Shown: piece after piece, positions 1 to 6,311 of the stretch
How the letters are laid out: each line of letters begins with the position of its first letter
Position numbering within the stretch: the first letter of the stretch is position 1
Source: CAZPCT01 sp964585325
GTDB taxonomy: Bacteria; Patescibacteriota; Minisyncoccia; JACQLN01; CAZPCT01
Reading direction: 5' to 3'
DNA: 11,559 nt
NCBI GenBank assembly: GCA_964585325.1
Contig: CAZPCT010000040.1
Location: 1-11,559 of the forward strand
Made by a program: the position numbers and the translations under genes
The notes under the pieces: generated by a model
Database searches by the model: none
Told to the model about the DNA's origin: nothing
What the model saw: only the letters and a program-made list of their open reading frames with translations

Positions 1-2
1 GT

Positions 3-1418
3 TACGGCCTTGGGGAAGCAGTGGTGTCGGGACAGATAACCCCAGATAGTTATGTGGTGGAAAAGGAGCCGAGACGTATTATTAACACGAACGTTAGTAC
101 ACAAAGACGTGGCATCTTTGGCACAGACGGAGGAGGAAGTGAATGGAGAGAAATTCCGCCGGATCAACAAGGCGATCAAAAACTTTCAGAGAAGCACATC
201 CTGGAACTTGCCGAGCTCGTTTTGCAGATTGAAGACCACTACGGCTTCCCCTGCGATATTGAATGGGTGTTCAAAAATGGAAAGTTCTATATCGTTCAGT
301 CAAGACCAATTACAACATTGGGCGAAAAGGAAAACAGAGTTAAAAAATACGATAAAAATGATTATATCTTGAGTTTTTGGGTTCAAGGAGTAAGTGTCTT
401 CGTCACTGATATTCATCTTGAAGCATACAAACGCTTAGAGGTTCTTTACATTATTGATAACGGGATGTTTAAGCAGTATTTCACAAAAAAAGCATACGAA
501 CGGGCACTTGAACAAGGACTAGAGTTTTATAGTGACAAAAATGCTTATAATGAATACCGAACAGACTTATCAAAACATTGTGAAAACTTCAAGGAATTTT
601 TTGAGACCGAGGTAAAAGACAAAAAGGCTCTCGCAAGAGATGTTGCGCAAAAATTTTTCGAGTACACCCAGAAGCTTTGTGGTGATTACACCAAAATGAA
701 TTTTGAATTTACCGACAAAGCATTTTCAAAACAAGACTCAAATCCGACAATCAAAAAGAATCTTTCGGATGTCGCAAAATTCAAAGACGAAATCCGAGCA
801 GTTATGAATATTGTTCTGTTTGAGCCAAACGGGTACTCCAATCAGCTTTTCGCAATTTTAGGAAAACAGTTTGGTGTTCAGCCGTCTGTATTTGATAATC
901 TGACCCAGCAAGAAATCTTGTCGCTGTTTGATGACAAGAAACCTGATGAGAATATCGTCTCAAAAAGACAGACTGCTTTTGTTGAAAGCTATGATGTGAA
1001 CGGGTTTTATGAAGGAAAAAAAGCTGAAGCGATACTTCGCGAGTTTGTAGAAGAGGCTGAGTTCTCCGATACGATACAAGGACAAGTTGCAAGCAGTGGG
1101 AAAATAATTGGAAGCGTGAAAATTATTCCCGTTGATTATGGCAACCTTGATCGTCTCAACGCAGAGATTGAAAAAATGCAACGAGGCGACATTCTCGTCG
1201 CAGAGACGACTGCACCGGAGCTGATGGTTGCATGTAAAAAAGCAGGAGCGATAGTTACTGATATGGGTGGACTTATGTCACATGCGGCGATTGTAAGTCG
1301 TGAATTCGGTATTCCCTGTGTGGTCGGAACTAAAAATGCTTCAAAAATTTTGAAAGATGGAGACGAAATAGAAGTAAACGCAGACTCGGGGATTGTGAGA
1401 ATTTTGAAACGCGCATGA
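3..1418 (+). CDS. PEP-synthase-like dikinase, ATP-grasp C-terminal part plus phosphohistidine domain (5' partial)
   Basis: The reading frame is open to the window edge: codons before position 21 read YGLGEA and continue into VVSGQITPDSY, the conserved loop of the PEP synthase/PPDK ATP-grasp domain, so the true start lies outside. About 471 residues are visible. The first ~105 finish the ATP-grasp domain (DIEWVFKNGKFYIVQSRPIT). Residues ~110-370 form a helical, charged middle region I do not recognise. The end is the swivelling PEP-utilising mobile domain with GGLMSHAAI; the histidine (about residue 427 of the visible part) is the expected phospho-carrier. The PEP/pyruvate-binding TIM barrel of true PpsA is absent, because the protein stops right after the swivel domain. 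That order (ATP-grasp, variable middle, His domain) is known from rifampin phosphotransferase and from archaeal/CPR proteins often annotated as PEP synthase. ATP-dependent phosphotransfer through histidine is likely; the acceptor is unknown. Its stop overlaps the next start (ATGA). It looks more AT-rich than the genes downstream. Confidence 0.85.
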   Translation, partial: YGLGEAVVSGQITPDSYVVEKEPRRIINTNVSTQRRGIFGTDGGGSEWREIPPDQQGDQKLSEKHILELAELVLQIEDHYGFPCDIEWVFKNGKFYIVQSRPITTLGEKENRVKKYDKNDYILSFWVQGVSVFVTDIHLEAYKRLEVLYIIDNGMFKQYFTKKAYERALEQGLEFYSDKNAYNEYRTDLSKHCENFKEFFETEVKDKKALARDVAQKFFEYTQKLCGDYTKMNFEFTDKAFSKQDSNPTIKKNLSDVAKFKDEIRAVMNIVLFEPNGYSNQLFAILGKQFGVQPSVFDNLTQQEILSLFDDKKPDENIVSKRQTAFVESYDVNGFYEGKKAEAILREFVEEAEFSDTIQGQVASSGKIIGSVKIIPVDYGNLDRLNAEIEKMQRGDILVAETTAPELMVACKKAGAIVTDMGGLMSHAAIVSREFGIPCVVGTKNASKILKDGDEIEVNADSGIVRILKRA

Positions 1419-2464
1419 ACATTAAAAGTCTAGAACCAATAGAATACTGGACGGAGGAGATGACAATACCCCTGTATGGGATGTCAGATACGCAGCAACC
1501 CATGAACAAAGATAACTTTCTTTGTCTTTTTAGTGGCAACACATGCACGCTCTTCTTTATAAATAACAGACATATGCGCGAAGCAGAGCGGGGTTATGCG
1601 TATTTTAAAAGGAAAAACAGTGTTCAAACATACACAAAACGGGTTCAAAGAATTTTACAAAAATTTGACGCATTAAAGGGTAAGCACCTGACCCTGTCTG
1701 AATGCATACAAGCATCTCGCGAGTGGAACGGAGTTTATATGTTTACAGAAGCCATACGTCTGCGAAAATTTGAGGAGCTAGACGACGAGAAAACATGGCG
1801 CAGGTTCCAAAAGCTTGCCGAGTTGCGTCTGAAAATGCGCAAGAAAATAGGAACTATCTTGTATCCAAAGAGTTACGCCGCCCTGCTGGAGCTCGCTAAA
1901 GAAAATGGCATAGCGTCAGACGACCTCTTCTTTTATACGTACGACGAACTGCAGAATCTTCTGACAAAGCACACGAAGCCGCCTCAAGCGGCGCTGAAAG
2001 CACGCAAAAAGGGCTACGTGTACGTAATACATAACGGAAAGAAGAACCTCTACACAGGAGCTCGGTTCAAGACTATCAAAAAGAAGCTTGGGAGCACTCA
2101 CGGGAGCAGGAAAGTACACGAACTCAACGGCAAGGGAGTGAGCAAAGGAATTGTCCGGGGACAGGTAACGGTGCTGCTGCACAACAGCAGAAAAGGGGTA
2201 CTAGAAAAAACTCGTTCTTTTAAAAAAGGACGTATTCTTGTTACTGAAATGACTCGCCCTGAGTCATTGCCAGCTGGCCGTAGGGCGAAAGCCATTATCA
2301 CAGACGAGGGTGGCATACTTTCTCACGCCGCCATTCTGGCGCGCGAATCTAAAATTCCTTGTGTGGTAGGTACCAAATTCGCAACAAAAGTATTAAAAAA
2401 CGGAGATACTGTTGAAGTAGACGCGGAGAAGGGAAGTGTTAGAATACTAAAACATGCAACCTAA
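1415..2464 (+). CDS. Protein with C-terminal phosphohistidine (PEP-utilising mobile) domain, no ATP-grasp domain
   Basis: This 349-residue protein starts with the ATG of an ATGA overlap, implying translational coupling with the gene before it; no good ribosome binding site is visible. Residues ~1-230 are a basic, helix-rich region of unknown function (a segment around YAYFKRKNSVQTYTKRVQRI looks helical). Residues ~240-349 are a swivelling phosphohistidine domain with GGILSHAAI, His304 being the likely phospho-carrier, and KIPCVVGTK. By eye, 43 of the last 71 aligned positions are identical to the preceding protein. The middle parts also correspond in order: a short linker ending KP, then a basic strand, then Y(E/T)G. 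It is therefore a paralogue that lacks the ATP-grasp module. It cannot phosphorylate its own histidine from ATP by the usual mechanism, so a partner kinase domain, perhaps the neighbour's, is inferred. It could instead be a regulatory or degenerate copy, although the histidine and glycine loop are intact. It overlaps gltX by 11 bases. Confidence 0.8.
   Translation: MNIKSLEPIEYWTEEMTIPLYGMSDTQQPMNKDNFLCLFSGNTCTLFFINNRHMREAERGYAYFKRKNSVQTYTKRVQRILQKFDALKGKHLTLSECIQASREWNGVYMFTEAIRLRKFEELDDEKTWRRFQKLAELRLKMRKKIGTILYPKSYAALLELAKENGIASDDLFFYTYDELQNLLTKHTKPPQAALKARKKGYVYVIHNGKKNLYTGARFKTIKKKLGSTHGSRKVHELNGKGVSKGIVRGQVTVLLHNSRKGVLEKTRSFKKGRILVTEMTRPESLPAGRRAKAIITDEGGILSHAAILARESKIPCVVGTKFATKVLKNGDTVEVDAEKGSVRILKHAT
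2437..2445 (+). promoter_or_regulatory. Possible extended -10 promoter for gltX
   Basis: Inside the end of the previous gene there is TGT followed by TAGAAT (5 of 6 to TATAAT), ending 8 bases before the gltX ATG at 2454. Transcription from it would start one or two bases before the ATG and give a nearly leaderless mRNA. It is weaker than the equivalent sites before the M23 gene and dedA, and gltX could equally be read from the upstream operon. Confidence 0.3.
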
Positions 2465-3743
2465 AATCAAAACACGTATTGCGCCAAGCCCAACCGGAAA
2501 TCTGCACGTGGGAACCGCCCGCACAGCGCTTTTTAATTGGCTCTACGCGCGGCAGAACGCCGGCACGTTTGTCATTCGCCTAGAGGATACGGACAAAAAA
2601 CGAAGCAGTAGTGAATACGAAAAAGACATTCTAGATGGACTCTCGTGGCTTGGTCTTAACAGTGACGAACACATAGTACGCCAGAGCGAACGGGAGGCAC
2701 TGTACCAAAAGTACATAGACGTGTTGCGGGAAAAAAACGCAGTCTATGAAGAACCTGCCAGAGAGGGGGAGGGGACCGCGATTATTTTAAAAAAACCTAC
2801 GGGCGACATTTCTTTTACAGATAGCGTGAGAGGGAAAGTAATGTTTGCGGAAGAGGAGCTCCAGGACCTTGTCATCAAAAAACCAGATGGGAGCCCAACG
2901 TATAATTTTGCCGTGGTGATAGATGACCACGAAATGGCTATTACGCACGTTGCCAGGGGAGAGGATCATATTCCAAATACTCCCAAGCAGCTTATGGTGT
3001 ACCAAGCCTTCGGGTGGGAACCTCCCGTGTTTGCGCACCTTCCGCTCATGCTGGGAACGGACCGCTCAAAGCTTTCAAAGCGTCATGGAGCACAGTCGGT
3101 TGTGGAGTTCAGGCAGCAGGGGTACGTACCAGACGCAATGGTAAACTTTTTGGCGCTCATGGGCTGGCACCCAAAAGACGAGCAAGAAATTTTCACCCTT
3201 GATGAACTTGTCTCAGCATTCAAACTTGAAGACGTGCAGAAGGGCGGTGCCGTGTTTGATGTAGACAAACTTGACTGGATAAACCAGCAGCACATACAGC
3301 GCCTCTCACCCGATGACTACAAAAGGCAGTTGGGGCAGTACCTGGGACACGAAGTCTCAGACGCGTTTGTCCACATAACACAACCCCGCGTCAAAAAACT
3401 TTCAGACGCAAAAGAAGACTTGCAGTGGTTAGAGAAACCGACATACGAGGCCAGTCTCCTTACCTGGAAAGAGACGCCCCAAGAGAAGACCGCAAGTAAC
3501 CTCAAAGGATTGGTTGAACGGATAGAGGGACTTCAGGAAGATGCATTTAAAAACCCAGAGACACTTGAGTCACACCTTATGCCGTACGCCGACGAACAGG
3601 GGAGGGGAGAGGTCCTGTGGCCAATGCGGGTTGCACTCTCTGGTCAGAAAAATTCACCCGGCCCATTTGAGCTTGCCGCACTTGTTGGTAAAGATGAGAC
3701 GAGCGCGCGCCTACAGGAAGCTCTGGAAAAACTTTCCTCTTAA
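2454..3743 (+). CDS. gltX: Glutamyl-tRNA synthetase (class I, compact form)
   Basis: It charges tRNA-Glu (and possibly tRNA-Gln, if this lineage uses the amidotransferase route) with glutamate in the cytoplasm. The N-terminus RIAPSPTGNLHVGTARTALF carries the HIGH-type motif, with His18. The KMSKS-type loop is KLSKR at residues 206-210. The anticodon-binding end is complete, with the typical GEVLWPMRVALSG segment near the C-terminus. Length is 429 residues against about 470 in Escherichia coli. The shortfall falls after residue ~98, where VYEEPAREGEGTAII runs straight into KKPTGDISFTD. The usual ~35-40-residue insert that begins with a CxC-type zinc-binding segment is missing. The start at 2454 is chosen because the conserved strand begins eight residues later; it overlaps the upstream gene by 11 bases and has no clear Shine-Dalgarno sequence. 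Confidence 0.96.
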   Translation: MQPKIKTRIAPSPTGNLHVGTARTALFNWLYARQNAGTFVIRLEDTDKKRSSSEYEKDILDGLSWLGLNSDEHIVRQSEREALYQKYIDVLREKNAVYEEPAREGEGTAIILKKPTGDISFTDSVRGKVMFAEEELQDLVIKKPDGSPTYNFAVVIDDHEMAITHVARGEDHIPNTPKQLMVYQAFGWEPPVFAHLPLMLGTDRSKLSKRHGAQSVVEFRQQGYVPDAMVNFLALMGWHPKDEQEIFTLDELVSAFKLEDVQKGGAVFDVDKLDWINQQHIQRLSPDDYKRQLGQYLGHEVSDAFVHITQPRVKKLSDAKEDLQWLEKPTYEASLLTWKETPQEKTASNLKGLVERIEGLQEDAFKNPETLESHLMPYADEQGRGEVLWPMRVALSGQKNSPGPFELAALVGKDETSARLQEALEKLSS

Positions 3744-3745
3744 GA

Positions 3746-3754
3746 TGGTATAAT
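3746..3754 (+). promoter_or_regulatory. Extended -10 promoter of the M23 peptidase gene; probable leaderless start
   Basis: The 17-base gltX-M23 spacer holds TGG followed by a perfect TATAAT (3749-3754). Exactly six bases separate it from the ATG at 3761, so transcription would begin at or next to the start codon and there is no room for a Shine-Dalgarno sequence. No convincing -35 box is seen, as is usual when a TGn extension is present. The same spacing is seen before dedA. Confidence 0.72.
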
Positions 3755-3760
3755 TGAGGC

Positions 3761-5068
3761 ATGAGAATAGACAGAAAAAGAATACTTCTGTCCACTTTTA
3801 TCATTATAAGCATGCTTGTTGCAGGCATGCCTTTTTCTGCACCCCCAACATCAGCACAGGACGCGACCGCACTCCAGGCAGAGAAAGCGCAACTTCAGAG
3901 TGAAATAGACAGCATCAACGAACGGATACGACAGTACGAGGGTGAGTTGGGAGACCGCCGCGCGGAAATAAGCTCCCTGCAGGCGCAAATTACTGCCATT
4001 AACACCCGCATCAATAAGATCAACGCGGAAATTTCCCGCACGCAAAAAGAGATCACTGTTACAGAACTAACAATAGGCGAAACACAGGGCGAGATTCAGG
4101 TTAAGACGCTTACTATTACCGAAAAGAAACAGATACTAGGAGCGCTGCTGCGAAACCTACAGGAGGTTGGGGACGAGTCTTTGCTGGAAAAGTTAATGAA
4201 GTACAACAAACTTTCAGACGTACTCGCAGACGTGCAACGTATGGACACCCTCCAACTTGAGATGATTCGCGCGCTTGACGAGACCCGCGCCGCGCGCCTT
4301 GAGCTTGAAGGTAAGAAAGTGGTGCTGGAGGAGAACAAAGACGTGCTGGAGGAAAAGAGAGCACAACTTGCCGTACAGAAGTCAGCCGAGGCGCAAGAAA
4401 AGGCGCACCAGGACTCACTCCTATCTACCACAAAGCAGGAGGAGGCGAAGTTTCAACAACTTCTTTCCCAGGCACAGGCAGAGCGTGCCCAGTATATGAC
4501 TCGTATTCTACAGATTGAGCAGCAGATAGCCGTCAACCGTAATTTTAGCTCGTACTTTGCGGCAGGAACCATTCCGCCGCCCGGGACCAAACTCTTTGTC
4601 TGGCCTCAGGACAACGCCGTGGTTACGCAAGGCTATGGGCGGACAACGTTCGCGAGCAGAGGGGCCTATGGTGGCGCGGGACACAACGGCATAGACATGT
4701 CCGCAGGGCTCGCCTCACCTATAAAGGCGGCCGCGGGCGGCAAGATTGTGGCTAAAGGAGACCGCGCGTGCGTGGACTACGTGGACCGCTCATGCAACGG
4801 CTACTGGGGCAACTGGGTTGCCGTGGAACATCCTGGCGGCCTTGTCACGCTCTACGCGCACATGACAAAGCCTTCGCACAAGGCGCTGGGCCAGCAAGTC
4901 TCCGCCGGCGAGGTTATAGGGTATGAAGGAGCCACGGGGAATATTACAGGCCCGCACCTACACTTTACGGTCTATACCGAATTCTTTACCTACAGAGACC
5001 CTGCTACGGGCCAGACACGCTTCAGTTACAACGAAGCAAAGACGTTAAACCCGTTGAACTACCTCTAA
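3761..5068 (+). CDS. Secreted coiled-coil M23-family peptidase (EnvC/NlpD-like murein hydrolase or activator)
   Basis: This 435-residue protein has an N-terminal signal sequence: basic MRIDRKR, hydrophobic core to ~residue 25, and probable cleavage near TSAQD at ~33. A long charged region of about residues 33-270, rich in E/Q/K/L, reads as coiled coil. The C-terminal LytM/M23 domain carries HxxxD (His308, Asp312) and HLH (His399, His401), so the zinc ligands and catalytic histidine are all present, unlike degenerate EnvC-type activators. LYAHM gives the further conserved histidine. The domain is interrupted between strands by a short loop with two cysteines (RACVDYVDRSCNGYWG), which might form a disulfide outside the cell. 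It is expected to cut peptidoglycan cross-bridges during division or growth; that is family knowledge. It has its own promoter and terminators, so it is probably a single-gene transcript. Confidence 0.9.
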   Translation: MRIDRKRILLSTFIIISMLVAGMPFSAPPTSAQDATALQAEKAQLQSEIDSINERIRQYEGELGDRRAEISSLQAQITAINTRINKINAEISRTQKEITVTELTIGETQGEIQVKTLTITEKKQILGALLRNLQEVGDESLLEKLMKYNKLSDVLADVQRMDTLQLEMIRALDETRAARLELEGKKVVLEENKDVLEEKRAQLAVQKSAEAQEKAHQDSLLSTTKQEEAKFQQLLSQAQAERAQYMTRILQIEQQIAVNRNFSSYFAAGTIPPPGTKLFVWPQDNAVVTQGYGRTTFASRGAYGGAGHNGIDMSAGLASPIKAAAGGKIVAKGDRACVDYVDRSCNGYWGNWVAVEHPGGLVTLYAHMTKPSHKALGQQVSAGEVIGYEGATGNITGPHLHFTVYTEFFTYRDPATGQTRFSYNEAKTLNPLNYL

Positions 5069-5114
5069 CCCTCCCCCGTGAAACAACATTTTTTTACGTA
5101 AAAGTGGGGGAGGG
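5069..5114 (+). terminator. Long hairpin directly after the M23 stop codon
   Basis: A perfect 9-bp stem, CCCTCCCCC (5069-5077) with GGGGGAGGG (5106-5114), begins on the base after the TAA stop. The loop contains a T7 run and a small ACGT-centred palindrome. There is no T-run after the stem (only a short A-run, about 5119-5124), so termination is uncertain. It may instead protect the 3' end or act with the next hairpin. Confidence 0.5.
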
Positions 5115-5130
5115 GTCCAAAAAATGAGAG

Positions 5131-5157
5131 ATTCCCATAGTAGGGGATTTTTTGTTT
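5131..5157 (+). terminator. Rho-independent terminator downstream of the M23 gene
   Basis: ATTCCC (5131-5136) pairs with GGGGAT (5143-5148) across a 6-base loop with one G-U pair. It is followed immediately by TTTTTT-G-TTTT. The stem can extend outward by A-U and G-U pairs into the T-run. This is the classic form of an intrinsic terminator on the plus strand. Confidence 0.7.
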
Positions 5158-5202
5158 TCCAACATAAATAGAGGAGCCCGTCCACACCCGGGGTAGGGGG
5201 TG

Positions 5203-5446
5203 GGTGACCAGGTGTTTTTGTAGTAAATAAAGGGAAAAATCATTTTCGCGGCGGAGAAGTGGTTCTAGAGGGTATACGTCGTAAAATATATGTTGTGCGA
5301 CGTTCTACTACTCGCCGCCCCTATATACGCACAAAGGCTGCCCTAATACTGTAGAAACCCGTGTCCAGTATTACTACAACAGCCGGTGCGTGTAAGCGAA
5401 TGAAAATGTCTTATGACCGCCACTCCTCCCCTGCTGGCCCTTCACC
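5203..5446 (+). ncRNA. Candidate structured RNA with a three-way junction, family not recognised
   Basis: The gap 5069-5546 between two converging genes holds nested complementary segments. Closing stem: GGTGA 5203-5207 with TCACC 5442-5446, continued by CCAG 5208-5211 with CTGG 5434-5437. Stem P1: CATTTTC 5241-5247 with GAAAATG 5402-5408. Arm A: GCGGCG 5248-5253/CGCCGC 5313-5318, AGTGGT 5258-5263/ACTACT 5307-5312, ACGTCG 5276-5281/CGACGT 5298-5303. Arm B: TATACGCAC 5324-5332/GTGCGTGTA 5386-5394, GGCTG 5336-5340/CAGCC 5380-5384, TAATACTG 5344-5351/CAGTATTA 5366-5373. The wobble pairs in arms A and B are G-U if read as plus-strand RNA and C-A mismatches on the other strand, which favours plus. 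I found no hallmarks of RNase P RNA, tmRNA or the SRP RNA GGAA loop. Ends and promoter are not defined; no gene follows on the plus strand within reach, so a riboswitch is unlikely. Confidence 0.45.
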
Positions 5447-5513
5447 AACAGAGAGGCGGGGATACTACGGTCTCACCACACCCTGCACACGGCAACGCGT
5501 TAAAGGAGTCTCC

Positions 5514-5548
5514 GTCCCCTCCCTCTCCCCCACAAGGGGACTGGTTTT
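5514..5548. terminator. Hairpin at the 3' end of the Ada-like gene, possible end of the plus-strand RNA
   Basis: GTCCCCT (5514-5520) pairs perfectly with AGGGGAC (5535-5541) around a 14-base loop. On the plus strand it is followed by TGGTTTTAA, a weak T-tract; on the minus strand it comes just after the TAA of the Ada-like gene but lacks a clear T-run. It could end transcription from either side; the evidence is structural only. Confidence 0.4.
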
Positions 5549-5936
5549 AAAGCCCGGGGCAGTTGCCTGCAGGCCTAAACCCCGCCCGGACCGCCTCTTC
5601 AATGGAGGCAAAATATATCTTGTTACTCTCCGACATACGCTTGGCGCCAGAGCAGGTGGACAAGTGAAAAATATGGGAGTTCTTGTTGCCAACAATACCT
5701 GTAGGCTCAGTGCTCCCTTCTTGAACAACCTCTCCCCTGCCCTGAATGGCGTCAATAAGCTCTTGGGCGCTTACCGGGGTGCTTTTTACCTGTAAACCAC
5801 CAAGACCGCTCCCCTCCTCCCCTGTCACACTGAGCCTGCCAATACCAAACCCAATAAGCCCCGTGAGCAACACCACCAGAACAAAAAAGAGCTCTTCGTT
5901 GTAGGTCTGGACGAAATGCCTGATTTTTGATATCAT
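5547..5936 (-). CDS. Membrane-anchored protein with C-terminal Ada-like metal-binding motif
   Basis: The 129-residue protein has one N-terminal membrane helix (about residues 15-37, LFFVLVVLLTGLIGFGIG) after a short basic head. A linker of ~45 residues follows. The C-terminal module runs IFHLSTCSGAKRMSESNKIYF, then EEAVRAGFRPAGNC. This matches the zinc-binding fold of the Ada N-terminus as found in many short CPR and Gram-positive proteins: HxxxC (His91, Cys95), then an aromatic strand and a final Cys (Cys126). Ada itself uses four cysteines; only two are present here with histidines 88/91, so the metal site, if any, is different. The topology suggests the module lies outside the membrane. 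The function is unknown and no alkyltransferase domain is present. The start at 5936 gives the short basic head expected before the helix; GAGAAAGA directly precedes it. It is divergent from rpmA, and its start codon overlaps the rpmA -10 box. Confidence 0.8.
   Translation of the reverse strand: MISKIRHFVQTYNEELFFVLVVLLTGLIGFGIGRLSVTGEEGSGLGGLQVKSTPVSAQELIDAIQGRGEVVQEGSTEPTGIVGNKNSHIFHLSTCSGAKRMSESNKIYFASIEEAVRAGFRPAGNCPGL
5928..5936 (+). promoter_or_regulatory. Probable extended -10 promoter of rpmA
   Basis: TGA plus TATCAT (5931-5936; 5 of 6 to TATAAT) would start transcription near 5943, giving a leader of about 22 bases without a Shine-Dalgarno sequence. The box lies over the start codon of the divergent Ada-like gene. 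Confidence 0.5.
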
Positions 5937-5964
5937 TCTTTCTCGTTACCCTTGAACCATCAGT

Positions 5965-6267
5965 ATGGCAAAGACAAAGCAAGGTGGATCAACAAAGTTA
6001 GGGCGCGATTCCATTTCCAAGCGGTTGGGAGTCAAGCTGTATCAAGGCCAGCGGGCATACGCGGGTAATGTTTTAATACGACAGCGCGGCACTAAGTACT
6101 ACCCCGGCAAGAATGTACAGAAAGGTGGTGACGACACGCTCTACGCCGCCACAGACGGCACTGTCGCGTTCCGCAAAAAGCCCAAGAAAAACTTTAACGG
6201 GAAGCGGCGCCTCATCACACTCATAGACATCCTCCCCTCCTCTACTAAGACTGCTAGCAAAAAATAA
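5965..6267 (+). CDS. rpmA: 50S ribosomal protein L27
   Basis: L27 sits at the peptidyl-transferase region of the large subunit, its N-terminal tail reaching toward the tRNA ends. The 100-residue sequence has the family signature GRDSISKRLGVKLYQGQ, then AGNVLIRQRGTKYYPG and GGDDTLYA, close to the usual length plus a basic tail. The N-terminus is MAKTKQGGSTK, without the extra leader that some Firmicutes cleave. The start is fixed by the conserved MA-K start; no Shine-Dalgarno sequence is visible upstream. In most bacteria rpmA follows rplU (L21); here it stands alone, with a divergent gene upstream and the convergent rplI downstream. Confidence 0.97.
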   Translation: MAKTKQGGSTKLGRDSISKRLGVKLYQGQRAYAGNVLIRQRGTKYYPGKNVQKGGDDTLYAATDGTVAFRKKPKKNFNGKRRLITLIDILPSSTKTASKK

Positions 6268-6282
6268 ACGAACAGGGTAAAG

Positions 6283-6311
6283 AAAAAACCGCGTATGTTA
6301 CGCGGACTTTT
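6283..6311. terminator. Bidirectional intrinsic terminator between rpmA and rplI
   Basis: CCGCGT (6289-6294) and ACGCGG (6300-6305) form a perfect 6-bp stem with a 5-base loop, flanked by A6 (6283-6288) on the left and a T-rich tract on the right. Both strands therefore read as stem plus T-run. The minus strand is the stronger, with TTTTTT directly after the stem. The rplI stop codon (6298-6300) lies at the loop of the hairpin. Confidence 0.85.

Noticed and set aside
5203..5446. RNase P RNA, tmRNA or SRP RNA in the gap
   Set aside because: No GAGGAAAGTC-type core, no tRNA-like ends or tag frame, and no GGAA-capped SRP helix on either strand.
5160..5500. Riboswitch for a downstream gene
   Set aside because: The gap lies between converging genes; no gene begins after it on either strand in the right orientation.
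5361..5795. 144-codon plus-strand open frame over the gap and the Ada-like gene
   Set aside because: Antisense to a gene with a membrane helix and metal motif; its sequence is Pro/Arg-rich without any recognisable domain and begins inside the structured RNA candidate.
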